Assembly: GCF_022669015.1 (NCBI RefSeq)
Contig: NZ_JAKKSL010000003.1
Span: forward strand, 186,001 to 250,000
DNA: 64,000 nucleotides
Reading direction: 5' to 3'
From: Colwellia maritima
GTDB taxonomy: Bacteria > Pseudomonadota > Gammaproteobacteria > Enterobacterales > Alteromonadaceae
In this document: piece by piece, positions 28,745 to 38,427 of the stretch
Numbering within the stretch: position 1 is the stretch's first letter
How the letters are laid out: every line of letters begins with the position of its first letter
The notes under the pieces: model-generated
What the model was told of the DNA's origin: nothing
The model's database searches: none
What the model saw: the letters and a program-made list of their open reading frames with translations, nothing else
Position numbers and translations under genes: made by a program

Positions 28745-30328
28745 CTAATTAACCTCATTAGCTTTTCTTTCTACTTTAGGCTTTTTAATAGGTACGATCA
28801 CTTCAAAACAAGCACCTTGTTCAGATTCTAATAATTTTATAGTGCCGCCTAATTTTGCATTCACTAAATTAAACACAATATTTAAACCTAACCCTGAACC
28901 TCCTTGCCCTCGTTTAGTTGTGACAAAAGGTTCAAAAATACGCTTTGTATAATCGGTTGGTATCCCTTTGCCGTTATCGGTATAAACCAAGGTTAATGCT
29001 TCTTCGCTGATAGAAAAAACAATAGATATTTCACCTTCATTACGCCCTTCAAAACCATGAACATGTGAATTCATTAAGAAGTTGGTTAACACTTGGTTCC
29101 AAGCACTAGGGTAGGTAATTAAGTTTATCTTTTCGTCTACCTCAATATTAATATGATATTTTTTTTGCTTAAAGAGTGTTTTAACTGTGTTAACAATATC
29201 AAACACATGTTGACGTAAATTTATATTCATTTCAGGGTCTGTATGTTGTTCTACAGCAACTGATTTGAAACTACGAATAAGATCAACAGCTTTATTTAAA
29301 CTACGCTCAATTATTTGTTCATACTCAATTAGTATATTTAACGTATCATTAAGAAAAGATTTTGTTAATGTTTGGGATGCTACTAACGATTGCAACGCTT
29401 CTATTTTTTCTTTTAAAGCGGTAATTGAGGTAACGCAAATACCTAACGGCGTATTTACCTCATGGGCTACGCCTGCAACTAATTGCCCAAGGGATGCCAT
29501 TTTTTCAGATTGAATTAATTGGTCTTGTGCTAATGTTAAGTTATCCAGTAAATCTTGCAATTGTTGATTGTTTTTTTGTAATTTAGCCGTTCTATCATGT
29601 ACTTTAACTTCTAATTCGCCATTTAGAGTTAGTAACGCATTTTCTGCGCCCTCTAACATGGCAATTTTATCTTTTAACTTAATTCTCATACTATTAATAG
29701 CATTCACAAGGTAATCTAATTCATCTTCATTTCCAGATCGATTAGACAAAATTAATTCTTTATCCAAATTATCGCTTGCCAATTCCTGAGCATAATTTGA
29801 AATTTGAAACAAATACCGCATGATAAATTTATTAACAATAAGAATAATAAAAAAAGTAACAATGAAAATTTTAATAAACTCAGAGGTTAATATAAAACCG
29901 GCGTGTTGCCATAACCGCTGATAAATGTCGTTATAATGTGCATGGATTTGTAACTTACCCACATATTCCCCTTCAAAAACAATGGGATATTCAATATATT
30001 TTTTCGCGATTATATCTGCATCGCCAAATTGCTGCTTAAAATCAAAATCATTCTCAATAATAACCAGACCAATATCGGGCAAATCAACAATACCTTGAAT
30101 TTGTTGAGCAACTAACGGTTTATTAAAATCCCATAAACCTCTAGCGATAGAAGGAATGTAACTTTTTTCTATGTTTTTAAATCGTTGTTCTAATAGCGTT
30201 ACATCATCTTTGAAAAAAGAATATAACTGAACTACGGTGGAGCATACGGAAACAAAAGTACTGCAAAGTAATATATAAATCAGTAAGCGCTTGGTAAGTT
30301 TGTCATTGAATTCAATGGCTTTATTCAT
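28745..30328 (-). CDS. Orphan membrane sensor histidine kinase
   Basis: A 527-residue kinase. Helix 1 lies at ~12-32, a ~115-residue periplasmic sensor follows, helix 2 lies at ~150-172 and a HAMP-like linker follows. A coiled coil (~220-280) leads to the HisKA box VAGVAHEVNTPLG, with phospho-acceptor H289. The ATPase domain has N-box NFLMNSHVHG, G1 YTDNGKGIP and G2 GGSGLGLNIV. The histidine context (HEVNTPLG) is that of the subgroup with long coiled-coil linkers, which often act with distant regulators. No response regulator is adjacent. The input signal is unknown. Confidence 0.9.
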   Translation of the reverse strand: MNKAIEFNDKLTKRLLIYILLCSTFVSVCSTVVQLYSFFKDDVTLLEQRFKNIEKSYIPSIARGLWDFNKPLVAQQIQGIVDLPDIGLVIIENDFDFKQQFGDADIIAKKYIEYPIVFEGEYVGKLQIHAHYNDIYQRLWQHAGFILTSEFIKIFIVTFFIILIVNKFIMRYLFQISNYAQELASDNLDKELILSNRSGNEDELDYLVNAINSMRIKLKDKIAMLEGAENALLTLNGELEVKVHDRTAKLQKNNQQLQDLLDNLTLAQDQLIQSEKMASLGQLVAGVAHEVNTPLGICVTSITALKEKIEALQSLVASQTLTKSFLNDTLNILIEYEQIIERSLNKAVDLIRSFKSVAVEQHTDPEMNINLRQHVFDIVNTVKTLFKQKKYHINIEVDEKINLITYPSAWNQVLTNFLMNSHVHGFEGRNEGEISIVFSISEEALTLVYTDNGKGIPTDYTKRIFEPFVTTKRGQGGSGLGLNIVFNLVNAKLGGTIKLLESEQGACFEVIVPIKKPKVERKANEVN

Positions 30329-30525
30329 TAATGCTACTCATTGACATGATTAGTTTTCGTCCTTAAAAGACCATTTAAGGCATGTTAGTAACAAAAGTCA
30401 ACTCAAACATGATAAATAGTAAAGATAGTGTTTAAGCAATTAAACAACGCTAAGCGTTAAAAAACAAGAGGCTTTATTGGTAAAAATTGTTATTATCCCT
30501 ACATCATTTTTGTGAGAGAAAACAA

Positions 30526-30867
30526 ATGCAAATTATCGCTATTCTTGCGGTATCAATGGCGTGGCTGATTTGGCAACTCGTTAAAGCTAAACGCTATACA
30601 CGTTTTAAACAAAGAATTGAAGATGAATTAAAAGAAAAAGTTGTTGCAAGTATCATTGAAGAATTAGCTGAAAAACGCTGTACCACTTTTCCCAACAACG
30701 ACTGCCATCAAGAGGCGACAATATTTTACTGGTGTCAATATAAAAGCCGCTTATTACAAGCGGCTTTACAACGAGAGATAATTACAGAGCAATGGCTCAA
30801 AGACACCGGAAATTTACGTAATGCACAACACTTATTTTACGTGGAGCGCGAGCACTTACCTAGCTGA
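30526..30867 (+). CDS. Small single-helix membrane protein, unknown function
   Basis: A 113-residue protein from the ATG at 30526, preceded by GAGAG; an upstream in-frame codon would add 13 unconvincing residues. Residues ~2-18 form a hydrophobic anchor (IIAILAVSMAWLIWQLV), followed by a basic/acidic amphipathic stretch (KRYTRFKQRIEDELKEK) and a C-terminal domain with two cysteines spaced as RCTTFPNNDC. It is likely a cytoplasm-facing inner-membrane protein. It converges on trmB with 16 bp between. No family recognised. Confidence 0.6.
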   Translation: MQIIAILAVSMAWLIWQLVKAKRYTRFKQRIEDELKEKVVASIIEELAEKRCTTFPNNDCHQEATIFYWCQYKSRLLQAALQREIITEQWLKDTGNLRNAQHLFYVEREHLPS

Positions 30868-30883
30868 GGTTATACTAGCAATT

Positions 30884-31615
30884 TTATAACTTAGAGAATT
30901 GTAAATCCCACACACCATGCCCTAATCGATGTCCCCTGCTTTCAAATTTAGTAAGGGGTCTTGAATCAGGACGAGGTACGTAATCATTGGTTGCTGACAA
31001 GTTTTTATATCCTTGAGCCGTTTGCATATCTTCAAGCATACATTCAGCATAATTTTCCCAATCAGTTGCCATATGAAATACCCCACCAACAATCAGCTTT
31101 TGACGAATAGCTTCAACAAAGTCAGCTTGCACTATACGTCGTTTGTGATGTTTCTTTTTATGCCAAGGATCAGGAAAAAACAACTGCACCGTTGTTAAAC
31201 TGTTTTCAGGAATACAATCTGCTAATACTTCAATAGCATCGTGTTCAAACACTTTTAAGTTCTGAACACCTTGTTCTGCAGCCAGTGCAATACACGCCCC
31301 TACCCCCGGCTTGTGAACTTCAACACCAATAAAGTTGAGTTCAGGTGCTGCTTTAGCCATTTCAACTAAGGATTTACCCATACCAAAACCAATTTCTAAA
31401 ACAATTGGATTATCATTGCCAAAAAGTGAGCCGGTATCGAGTAAGCCATCGCTATGATTTAACCCCATACTTTCCCAATGCTCATTTAAGGCACGTTCTT
31501 GTCCTTTAGTTAAGCGACCTTCACGTTTAACAAAGCTACGAACTTTACGAATATACTTACCTTCTTGTTCCGCTTCTTCAATAGTTTTATGTGTTTTTTT
31601 AATTTCTTCTGTCAT
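30884..31615 (-). CDS. trmB: tRNA (guanine-N7)-methyltransferase TrmB
   Basis: It methylates G46 in the variable loop of many tRNAs with S-adenosylmethionine. The product is 243 residues. The SAM-binding motif is [16 protein letters not shown], and the family signature [15 protein letters not shown] and the C-terminal [17 protein letters not shown] are present. yggL and mutY lie beyond it; the trmB-mutY-yggX neighbourhood is conserved in gammaproteobacteria. Confidence 0.97.
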   Translation of the reverse strand: MTEEIKKTHKTIEEAEQEGKYIRKVRSFVKREGRLTKGQERALNEHWESMGLNHSDGLLDTGSLFGNDNPIVLEIGFGMGKSLVEMAKAAPELNFIGVEVHKPGVGACIALAAEQGVQNLKVFEHDAIEVLADCIPENSLTTVQLFFPDPWHKKKHHKRRIVQADFVEAIRQKLIVGGVFHMATDWENYAECMLEDMQTAQGYKNLSATNDYVPRPDSRPLTKFESRGHRLGHGVWDLQFSKL

Positions 31616-31687
31616 TGTTTTTCTTCAAGGTTCTTCTTTAAGATAATTCAGCTTTTTTCTAAATAACCTGAACTCGGCTTAATAAAA

Positions 31688-32026
31688 TTACTCAGCCCAC
31701 CACACATCATACAGTTCACTAACCGCTACCGCAGTGGCACCATTATCTTTTAACCATTTTTCTACTGCTACTCTGTGCTCATCAGTGCACGACCCTAATT
31801 TTTGTGTGCAAATTAAACCATGCCACAAAGTGTCGCCCTCACCACCAAAACCTAAACCATTTGGCTGAATCACTTCACTGAAAAATTTATCTATAAAAAC
31901 ATCAAGTTCATCACTGGTGATATCTGCACTTAACTGCCAAGCCACATCAAAACCTAATTCTTTAAATTCATCTACTCTTAATTTTTTACGCAATCGCTGA
32001 CTTCGGTTTTTTGCATCAACTTTCAT
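31688..32026 (-). CDS. yggL: YggL-family 50S ribosome-binding protein (DUF469)
   Basis: A 112-residue protein with the YggL pattern: RSQRLRKKLRVDEFKELGFDV at the N-terminus, FIDKFFSEVIQPNGLGFGGEG in the middle, and WLKDNGATAVAVSELYDVWW at the end. YggL binds the large ribosomal subunit in E. coli; its exact role is unclear. It is divergent from mutY (90-bp gap) and follows the usual yggX/mutY/trmB/yggL neighbourhood. Confidence 0.92.
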   Translation of the reverse strand: MKVDAKNRSQRLRKKLRVDEFKELGFDVAWQLSADITSDELDVFIDKFFSEVIQPNGLGFGGEGDTLWHGLICTQKLGSCTDEHRVAVEKWLKDNGATAVAVSELYDVWWAE

Positions 32027-32115
32027 GGCATTGCCTCAATAATATTGTTACTAAAATAATTCTCACTATTATACAGGCTTCATCCCGCGCAATAAAACTA
32101 ATTTATTAAATACAG

Positions 32116-33358
32116 ATGAATGTTAAATTGAAACGACTTAAAACATTTTTTGAGTCAATTTGTATAATTAGTTACACTGCCTCATTATTTAAACGTGAAG
32201 ACACCATCATTAAAAAAACAAATTATCCTCCCTCAGACCAAACAGTAAAAATATCTTCTGAATCAGCAAAGCAATTCGCCACGCAAGTGGTTACTTGGTA
32301 TCACCACCAAGGTAGGAAACATTTACCGTGGCAACAAAATAAAACGCCCTACAGTGTTTGGGTTTCTGAAATCATGTTACAACAAACACAAGTTACTACT
32401 GTCATCGGTTACTATGAGCGCTTTATGGCAAGCTTTCCTACAATTAGCAGTTTAGCCAATGCAGATGAAGATAAAGTACTGCACCACTGGACAGGTTTAG
32501 GTTATTACGCCAGAGCACGTAATTTGCACAAAGCAGCGAAACTCATTGATAGTGAATATAACGGTGTTTTTCCAGAAAAAATTGATCAAGTTATTGCCCT
32601 ACCAGGTATTGGTCGCTCAACGGCAGGGGCAATATTAAGTTTAGCTTTAAATCAACATCATCCAATTTTAGATGGCAACGTAAAACGAGTATTAGCACGA
32701 AATTATTTAGTTGAAGGCTACAATGGCCTAGCTAAATTTGACAAAGCATTATGGCAGTTAAGCGAATGTTTAACACCAACAACAGATACCGGGTTTTACA
32801 CACAAGCCATGATGGATCTTGGAGCAACGGTTTGCACACGTAGTAAACCTACCTGTGAGTTATGCCCAGTAAAAACAAGTTGTTTAGCATTAGCAAGCTC
32901 ACAACAAGCAGAATTTCCGCAAAAAAAGCCTAAGAAAAAAACACCTGAAAAAAGCACGATAATGGTGATCCCCCGTATTACGACAGAAAAAGGTGATAGA
33001 GTTTTAATGGAAAAACGACCTCCTCTTTGGGATTTGGGGTGGTTTATGGTGTTTTCATGAAGTGAGTAACAAAGATGAAATTGCTGATTTATTAAAAACA
33101 TTAGGCTTAAAAGCCACTGCTAACAAAAATGCACAACAGGCATTAACACCATTTAGGCACACCTTTAGCCACTTTCATCTTGATATTTCACCTATCGTTA
33201 TTGAGTGTATTCAACTAGAATCAACATCAATAGGCCAAATTAATGATCAAGAAATTAGCGAACCAAGAAAACAAAAATGGTATGATTTACACAATGAGGC
33301 TAGCGTAGGCTTGGCTGCATCAACAAAAAAACTTATTGGTCTATTGCAAAACTATTAA
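32116..33358 (+). pseudogene. mutY: A/G-specific adenine glycosylase MutY, frameshifted in the C-terminal domain
   Basis: MutY removes adenine mispaired with 8-oxoguanine and so prevents G:C to T:A mutation. The catalytic domain is intact: [26 protein letters not shown] (helix-hairpin-helix), the aspartate in [11 protein letters not shown], and the iron-sulfur cysteines C-x6-C-x2-C-x5-C ([17 protein letters not shown]). The frame breaks in the NUDIX-like domain at 33026-33028, where TTT in CTCTTTGGG should be TT. Corrected, it reads [20 protein letters not shown] and continues to 33358. The start is uncertain: homologues begin near [13 protein letters not shown] (~32260), and the ~45 residues before that are not conserved-looking. 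Confidence 0.87.
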
Positions 33359-33435
33359 CACAACAGTATTAATATCAATAATAAACCAATAAGTAATAGT
33401 AACGACTATTACTTAACATAAAATAAGAGAGAATT

Positions 33436-33706
33436 ATGAGCCGTACAGTATTTTGTCAAAACCTTAATAAGGAAGCTGAAGGTTTAGCTTTTCAGCTATA
33501 CCCAGGTGAAGTTGGTAAGCGTATTTTTGATAATATTAGCAAAGAAGCGTGGGGGCATTGGCAAAAAAAGCAAACCATGCTAATTAATGAAAAAAATGAA
33601 CATGATGAATGTTGATGACCGAGCCTTTTTAGAAGCTGCCATGGTTGCTTACTTGTTTGAAGGAATAGAACCTGATATTGAAGGTTACGTTCCACCGTCA
33701 ACCTAA
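33436..33706 (+). pseudogene. yggX: Fe(2+)-trafficking/oxidative damage protein YggX, frameshifted
   Basis: A small (~90 residue) cytosolic protein linked to protection of iron-sulfur clusters. The start [16 protein letters not shown] and the middle [21 protein letters not shown] are typical. The frame is lost in a run of seven As at ~33590 (after LINEK). Changing the run length by one or two restores [16 protein letters not shown] and [14 protein letters not shown] to the stop at 33706. It follows mutY by 78 bp, the standard mutY-yggX order. A homopolymer indel is the likely cause. Confidence 0.88.
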
Positions 33707-33826
33707 TATGTAAAACTATAAATAAAAGATAAAGAGTAAAAAAATCACAATTACTGTTAAATAAACAACAATAAGCACAATAAAACAGCAAACAAACTTA
33801 TTTTATTAAAAAGTTAAAAAAAACAG

Positions 33827-33855
33827 TTGACGAACAAAGTGAAAAACAGTCTAAT
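33827..33855 (+). promoter_or_regulatory. Sigma-70 promoter of the tRNA-Phe/tRNA-Thr unit
   Basis: TTGACG (33827-33832), a 17-bp spacer and TCTAAT (33850-33855) are followed by a G+C-rich discriminator (ACGCCCCGTC), ~40 bp before the tRNA-Phe 5' end. Confidence 0.7.
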
Positions 33856-33896
33856 ACGCCCCGTCTTCACGAGGTAGCAAACACCTTGAAAGAGAT

Positions 33897-33972
33897 GCCC
33901 CGATAGCTCAGTTGGTAGAGCAGCGGATTGAAAATCCGCGTGTCCCTGGTTCAACTCCGGGTCGGGGCACCA
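33897..33972 (+). tRNA. tRNA-Phe (anticodon GAA), copy 2
   Basis: A 76-nt cloverleaf with encoded CCA and anticodon GAA in loop TTGAAAA. It is identical over its whole length to the minus-strand copy at 26356-26431, so the two form a 76-bp inverted repeat 7.5 kb apart. Probably co-transcribed with the tRNA-Thr 105 bp downstream. Confidence 0.98.
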
Positions 33973-34077
33973 TTTACAGAGATGGTGCTCAATTATTATT
34001 TATTAATAATATTAAGTATTATTTCGGTGCCAAAGTATTAGCGTTTCAAATAACTAATACTGCACACAGCTTTGTGT

Positions 34078-34153
<76 letters not shown>

Positions 34154-34161
34154 TTCATTCA

Positions 34162-34188
34162 AGCCCTAACTTCGGTTAGGGCTTTTTT
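34162..34188 (+). terminator. Terminator of the tRNA unit
   Basis: A 9-bp stem AGCCCTAAC/GTTAGGGCT with the stable TTCG tetraloop, followed by six Ts. It lies 8 bp past the tRNA-Thr CCA. Confidence 0.95.
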
Positions 34189-34218
34189 GTATCTATCGAT
34201 TGGTCGAATTCTATAGTT

Positions 34219-35217
34219 AACCTCAGCTCGGGATAAGAATAAATTAAATTGAACTAAGTGCCCGTTCCACGATCCGATCTTTCGACCAAGAAAAAACAGA
34301 AAGATAATAAGGAACGGGCATGAACAAACTAGTTGAAATATTCTGTGATGTCGATGATTTTTGTCGCGTATTTATTCCACAATGGGAAAAACAATTAATT
34401 GCTGATGGTAATATAAAGCGAAATCGCCCCTGTCGTATGACGATGAGCGAGGTGATCACTATCCTTATTGCTTTTCATACATCAAATCATCGCGACTTTA
34501 AAAATTATTATAAAGGTTATATCGCTAAATTTTATCGTTCTCACTTCCCTAGTTTATTGAGCTACACTCGATTTTTAGAGGTAATGCCTAAAGCTATCGT
34601 TCCTCTTTCTAGCTATTTTTCCATACTCAAGGGTGAATCTACAGGCATTGAATTCATTGACTCTACGAGCATAAAAGTATGCCATAACCTACGAATACCT
34701 AGACACAAAACATTTGACGGTATAGCCGAGCGAGGCAAAGGAACAATGGGTTGGGTTTATGGGTTCAAACTGCATTTAGTCACCAACTTTAGGGGGAAAT
34801 AGTTGATGCTAAATTAACGACTGGCAATGTGCATGACACCAAGCCTGTGTTTGCGTTAGCTAAAAACCTCAAAGGAAAGTTATATGCTGACAAAGGTTAC
34901 ATCAGCAAAAAATTAACCGCCGATTTAAAGGAAACTGGTGTTGACTTGATAACAACTGTTCGCAGTAATATGAAAGCAAAAGCGATGTCGTTATGGGATA
35001 GAGCCTTGCTATCTAGACGATTTATTATCGAGACGATAAATGATCAATTAAAGAATATTTCTCAAATAGAGCATTCTCGTCATCGCAGTCCTAATGGTTT
35101 TATGTTGAATTTACTTGCGGGGTTAGTGGCTTATTGCCTTAAAGAAAATAAGCCAACCCTTAATATTAATGACGTAGAGAAGAATGCTATGGTTAGGGCT
35201 TAACCCGATCTGAGGTT
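34219..35217 (+). mobile_element. IS982-family insertion sequence
   Basis: A ~1-kb element with inverted ends AACCTCAGCTCGGGATAAG (34219-34237) and, reading inward from the right, AACCTCAGATCGGGTTAAG (35199-35217), matching at 17 of 19 positions. It carries one transposase gene filling the interior. No clear target-site duplication is visible at the outer flanks. A MITE with the same ends occurs at 53064-53272. Confidence 0.88.
34320..35203 (+). pseudogene. IS982-family DDE transposase, frameshifted
   Basis: A ~294-residue transposase split by a missing G in the GGGGG run at ~34793. Restoring it joins VTNFRGE to IVDAKLTTGNVHDT. The catalytic acidic residues are visible: D in EFIDSTSIKVCHN, D in LYADKGYIS, and E in FIIETINDQLK. 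The family's CHNLRIPRHKTF block is present, and the last codons overlap the right inverted end. If the shift is real the element is inactive; IS982 elements do not normally use programmed frameshifting. GGAACGGGC precedes the ATG. Confidence 0.85.
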
Positions 35218-35393
35218 AAATAATCTAAAATGCTTGTAAAAGTAGCTATTATTAACACCAGAACAAAGATAGTGCGCGAACAGCACAGTTGTTTATGAGT
35301 TTTCACACAGTCTGAGCTCAAAGGCGACAGTGATATTTTGATAACTACAGACTTCTGAGCTTGAAGCGGTTATATAATTGCGAAACCATCGCT

Positions 35394-36737
35394 CTAACCA
35401 AAAATACACCTGAAACAAGCACCTTGCGGGCGCTTGATATAAATTAAGTCACCACCATGGTTTATCATTATTTGCCTTGATAGGCTTAAGCCTATGCCCG
35501 AACCGTGTTGCTTAGTGGTGAAAAATGGCACAAAAATCATATCGATAACATGCCCTGCTATACCAGTACCGCTGTCTGCTACTTCTACGTAGAGTTGTTG
35601 TGCACTATTATGTCCGACAGTTAGGCTGATTCTTCTTTGTGCAAGGTCATTTGCATCTCGGTCTCTTTGCTGCCCATTATCTAAAGTGATCGATTCTATA
35701 GCATTTTTTATTAAATTAATGAGTACTTGTTCAACTTGACCTTTATCTAGCATCACTAATTGCTGATTTTGAATTTTAATATCAAGAGAAATATTATTTA
35801 CATCTAATTGTTGCTGATGAAAGATACCTATCCGTTCTAAAATAGGCGTTATATTTGTAGGGGTTAATGTGGGTAAAGGTAAGCTACTTATCTTTTTAAA
35901 TCTGGAAATAAATTCGCCTAAATAATCAGTACGTGAAGCTAAGGTTGCTAAGGCTAAAAGTAAATCTTGTTTATTTTCTTTATCACTAAAACACAGTTTT
36001 TCTGGCATAAGCCCCTGACAGGTTTGTGCAAGAGAAGCTAAGGGTGTAATAGTATTGGCCACTTCATGAGTAAGTACGCAAGTTAAGCGTTTATACGCTT
36101 GTTGTTCTTTATTAAGCAATCGCTCATGAATAGATTGTAAGGTAACAATTTTACGCTCCTTTCCTTGAATTTCAGCAATACTTACTTGCAGTGTTAAAGT
36201 ATCTTGTTGCTCGCCATTTTGCCATTGAACAGTGCTATGTAAATCCTTATTCGTATCTAAAATCATAGTGCCAATATGATTCAGCTCCTTAATATCATTG
36301 ACACTTTCACCAAGTAGCCTAGTAACCGCAGGGTTAGATTCAATTATTTTTCCTTGTGAGTCACACACCATAACCGCAAGATTTACATGCACTAAAAGTG
36401 TCTTAAAAAATTCACTTTGTTGTTCCGCATAGATCCTTGAAGCCTGCATTTGATGTTTAACTTCATCAAAATGTTTTCGCATTGGATGTTCGGTACTAAA
36501 CCCCAACGAATTATCACCATTTGCGAGCGATCTTATTACTTGTATTATTTGTCTGTCTTGACGTTTGAATAATGAAAATAAAGAAGCTAATAGTGAAATA
36601 GTGATAATTAGTAATAATAGCCAAACTGCTGACACGCCTTTAGTTATAAAAAGACTGTTTAGCAGTGTAACGGCAGTGATTAATGCAACAAGGTTAATAG
36701 CCAATAACAATTGAAGGCGATTAGTTAAAATATTCAT
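35394..36737 (-). CDS. Membrane sensor histidine kinase of the NtrB/PAS type
   Basis: A 447-residue kinase paired with the sigma-54 regulator encoded 1 bp upstream. Two hydrophobic helices (about 10-30 and 37-56) with almost no periplasmic loop lead to a PAS domain (~110-210). The phospho-acceptor is H224 in CVLTHEVANTITPLAS. The ATPase domain has NLIKNAIESI, DSGTGIAGHV and GSGIGLSLSRQIM. The lack of a periplasmic sensor suggests detection of a membrane or cytoplasmic cue. Its logical output is the divergent HlyD/ABC exporter (38428-42816). Confidence 0.9.
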   Translation of the reverse strand: MNILTNRLQLLLAINLVALITAVTLLNSLFITKGVSAVWLLLLIITISLLASLFSLFKRQDRQIIQVIRSLANGDNSLGFSTEHPMRKHFDEVKHQMQASRIYAEQQSEFFKTLLVHVNLAVMVCDSQGKIIESNPAVTRLLGESVNDIKELNHIGTMILDTNKDLHSTVQWQNGEQQDTLTLQVSIAEIQGKERKIVTLQSIHERLLNKEQQAYKRLTCVLTHEVANTITPLASLAQTCQGLMPEKLCFSDKENKQDLLLALATLASRTDYLGEFISRFKKISSLPLPTLTPTNITPILERIGIFHQQQLDVNNISLDIKIQNQQLVMLDKGQVEQVLINLIKNAIESITLDNGQQRDRDANDLAQRRISLTVGHNSAQQLYVEVADSGTGIAGHVIDMIFVPFFTTKQHGSGIGLSLSRQIMINHGGDLIYIKRPQGACFRCIFG

Positions 36738-36738
36738 A

Positions 36739-38138
36739 TTAAAGATCGTACTTATCTAAACGTCGATACATTGCGCCTCGCGTTAAACCAAGTGATTTAG
36801 CAGCTTTAGTCACATTTCCTTGGTGGTATTTTAAGGCTGCACGAACAGTGCGCTGTTCCACCACTTCTAAATTAAAAGTATCATCGTCATTATTACTGTC
36901 AGTATCAGTCGGTAATTGAATTAGCGTTGGGGCAGTATTAGCATTAATCACTGAACGAATATCAACTATATTTGTATTACTTAAAATAACAGAGCGCTCT
37001 ATAACATGAGCTAGTTCACGTACATTACCTGGCCAACTATACTGGCAGAGTACCTGCACATCTTCAGGTACTATACTTACTGTTCTTTTATATTTATGGT
37101 TAAAGTGTTCAAGGTAATATTCTGCAAGCAATAATATATCATCAACACGATCTCGTAATGGCGGTAAGCGTATTTCTACGGTATTAATACGATAAAGTAA
37201 ATCCTGCCTAAAACGACCTTCCTGAACAGCCTGTGTTAGATTTTCATTGGTCGCGCAAATAAGCCGAATGTTTACTTTAATAGACTTGGAACCACCAACT
37301 GGGGTGATTTGACGACTCTGCAATGCAGAAAGTAAAGTTGCTTGTTGATTTATGGGCAAATTACCTAGTTCATCTAAAAAAATACTGCCATTATGGGCAA
37401 GCTCAAAGCGCCCGACACGATCATTTTTTGCATCAGTAAATGCGCCTTTTTTATGACCAAAAAGCTCACTTTCAAATAAACTTTGTGAAATTGACCCCAT
37501 ATCCAAGCTTATAAAGGCTTGCTGACTCCTTTCACTTGCCAAGTGTATCGCATGCGCAGCCAGTTCTTTACCCGTACCACTTTCACCTGTGATTAATATA
37601 TTAGCATCTGTTTGTGCTGCTTTTTCGATGGTATCAAATACCTGTTGCATGGCGACGCTTTTGCCTAAAAATTCGAATTGCTGTCCATTAAGAGCTTGAT
37701 TCAAACCTTGAGTTTGACGAGTCAGCTTACTGAGCTGTTGCTTATCTTTTGCATGTGAAAATGCAGCGGTAATTGAAGCTAATAACTGCTCATTTTTCCA
37801 AGGCTTAGCTATAAAATCTGAAGCGCCCGCTTTTATTGCATCTACGGCTATTTGAATATCACCATAAGCAGTCATCAGAACCACAACAATTGAGGGATCT
37901 TGAGCAAGAATTTTCTTTAGCCAATAAAAACCTTCCTGACCACTTATCGCATCGTGATTAAAGTTCATGTCGAGCAAAATCACATCTATTTTCTGCTCGT
38001 TAAGCACCTGTTCAATGTCAAAAGGGGTGTTTGTCGTTAAAACTGTTTGATAATGCTGTTTAAGTAATAACTTGACTGCTATTAAAATATCAGGGTTATC
38101 ATCAACAATTAAAATTGAGCCACTTGCTTCATTTCCAT
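36739..38138 (-). pseudogene. Sigma-54-dependent response regulator (NtrC family), frameshifted at codon ~3
   Basis: It has a receiver domain (acidic pocket LIVDDNPD, phospho-acceptor in ILLDMNFNHD, lysine in AKPWKN), an AAA+ domain with Walker A GESGTGKE and the sigma-54-contacting GAFTDA loop, and a Fis-type HTH at the C-terminus (NVTKAAKSLGLTRGAMYRRL). The continuous frame lacks a start codon at its proper N-terminus. One missing A in the AAA run at 38132-38134 would place ATG at 38138 in frame, giving MENEASGSILIVDDNPD. A 422-residue product could also begin at an internal GTG (38007), but it would lack the first receiver strand. The gene is divergent from the exporter and presumably activates it through the sites at 38199-38248. 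Confidence 0.87.
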
Positions 38139-38198
38139 AATCCGCTTTCTAAATTTATTTTTAGTCTACCCTACTTACAATTCAGCCGTCTAGCTAAA

Positions 38199-38248
38199 CG
38201 TCCATAAATGGACACTTTACGTTATCAAAAGTGTTCTATAAACGGACA
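38199..38248. promoter_or_regulatory. Two enhancer-type binding sites for the NtrC-family regulator
   Basis: Two related dyads lie between the regulator and exporter genes: CGTCCATAAATGGACA at 38199-38214, and GTTCTATAAACGGACA ending at 38248. Both have the form GTYC...ATAAA-YGGACA. They lie 63-112 bp upstream of the -24/-12 element, a normal distance for sigma-54 activator sites. Assignment to this regulator is inferred from position. Confidence 0.62.
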
Positions 38249-38310
38249 GTTAAACGTTAGTCGTTATATACAAAATAGCTAACCCTTTGTTTATAATGAA
38301 TTATCTTAAT

Positions 38311-38326
38311 TGGCGCGAATATTGTA
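38311..38326 (+). promoter_or_regulatory. Sigma-54 (-24/-12) promoter of the exporter operon
   Basis: TGGCGCGAATATTGTA matches the consensus TGGCACG-N4-TTGCW in spacing and in all but two bases, with the invariant GG and the TTG kept. It lies ~102 bp upstream of the HlyD-family gene and points toward it. Confidence 0.65.
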
Positions 38327-38427
38327 TTTAGCCTTAAATGTCTTGATATGAATGTGTCGAGCGTTATGAAATAAAAATAGAGAGAAAAATTAAGTAAGTT
38401 AAGAGGAAAAAGGTAGGAATTTTCTTA

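Noticed and set aside
33492..33791. Minus-strand frame over yggX and its 3' gap
   Set aside because: It overlaps the clearly conserved yggX sequence and has no recognisable features of its own.
34320..35203. Programmed frameshifting in the IS982 transposase
   Set aside because: IS982-family elements normally have a single continuous frame; the shift lies in a G run, like the other indels in this window.
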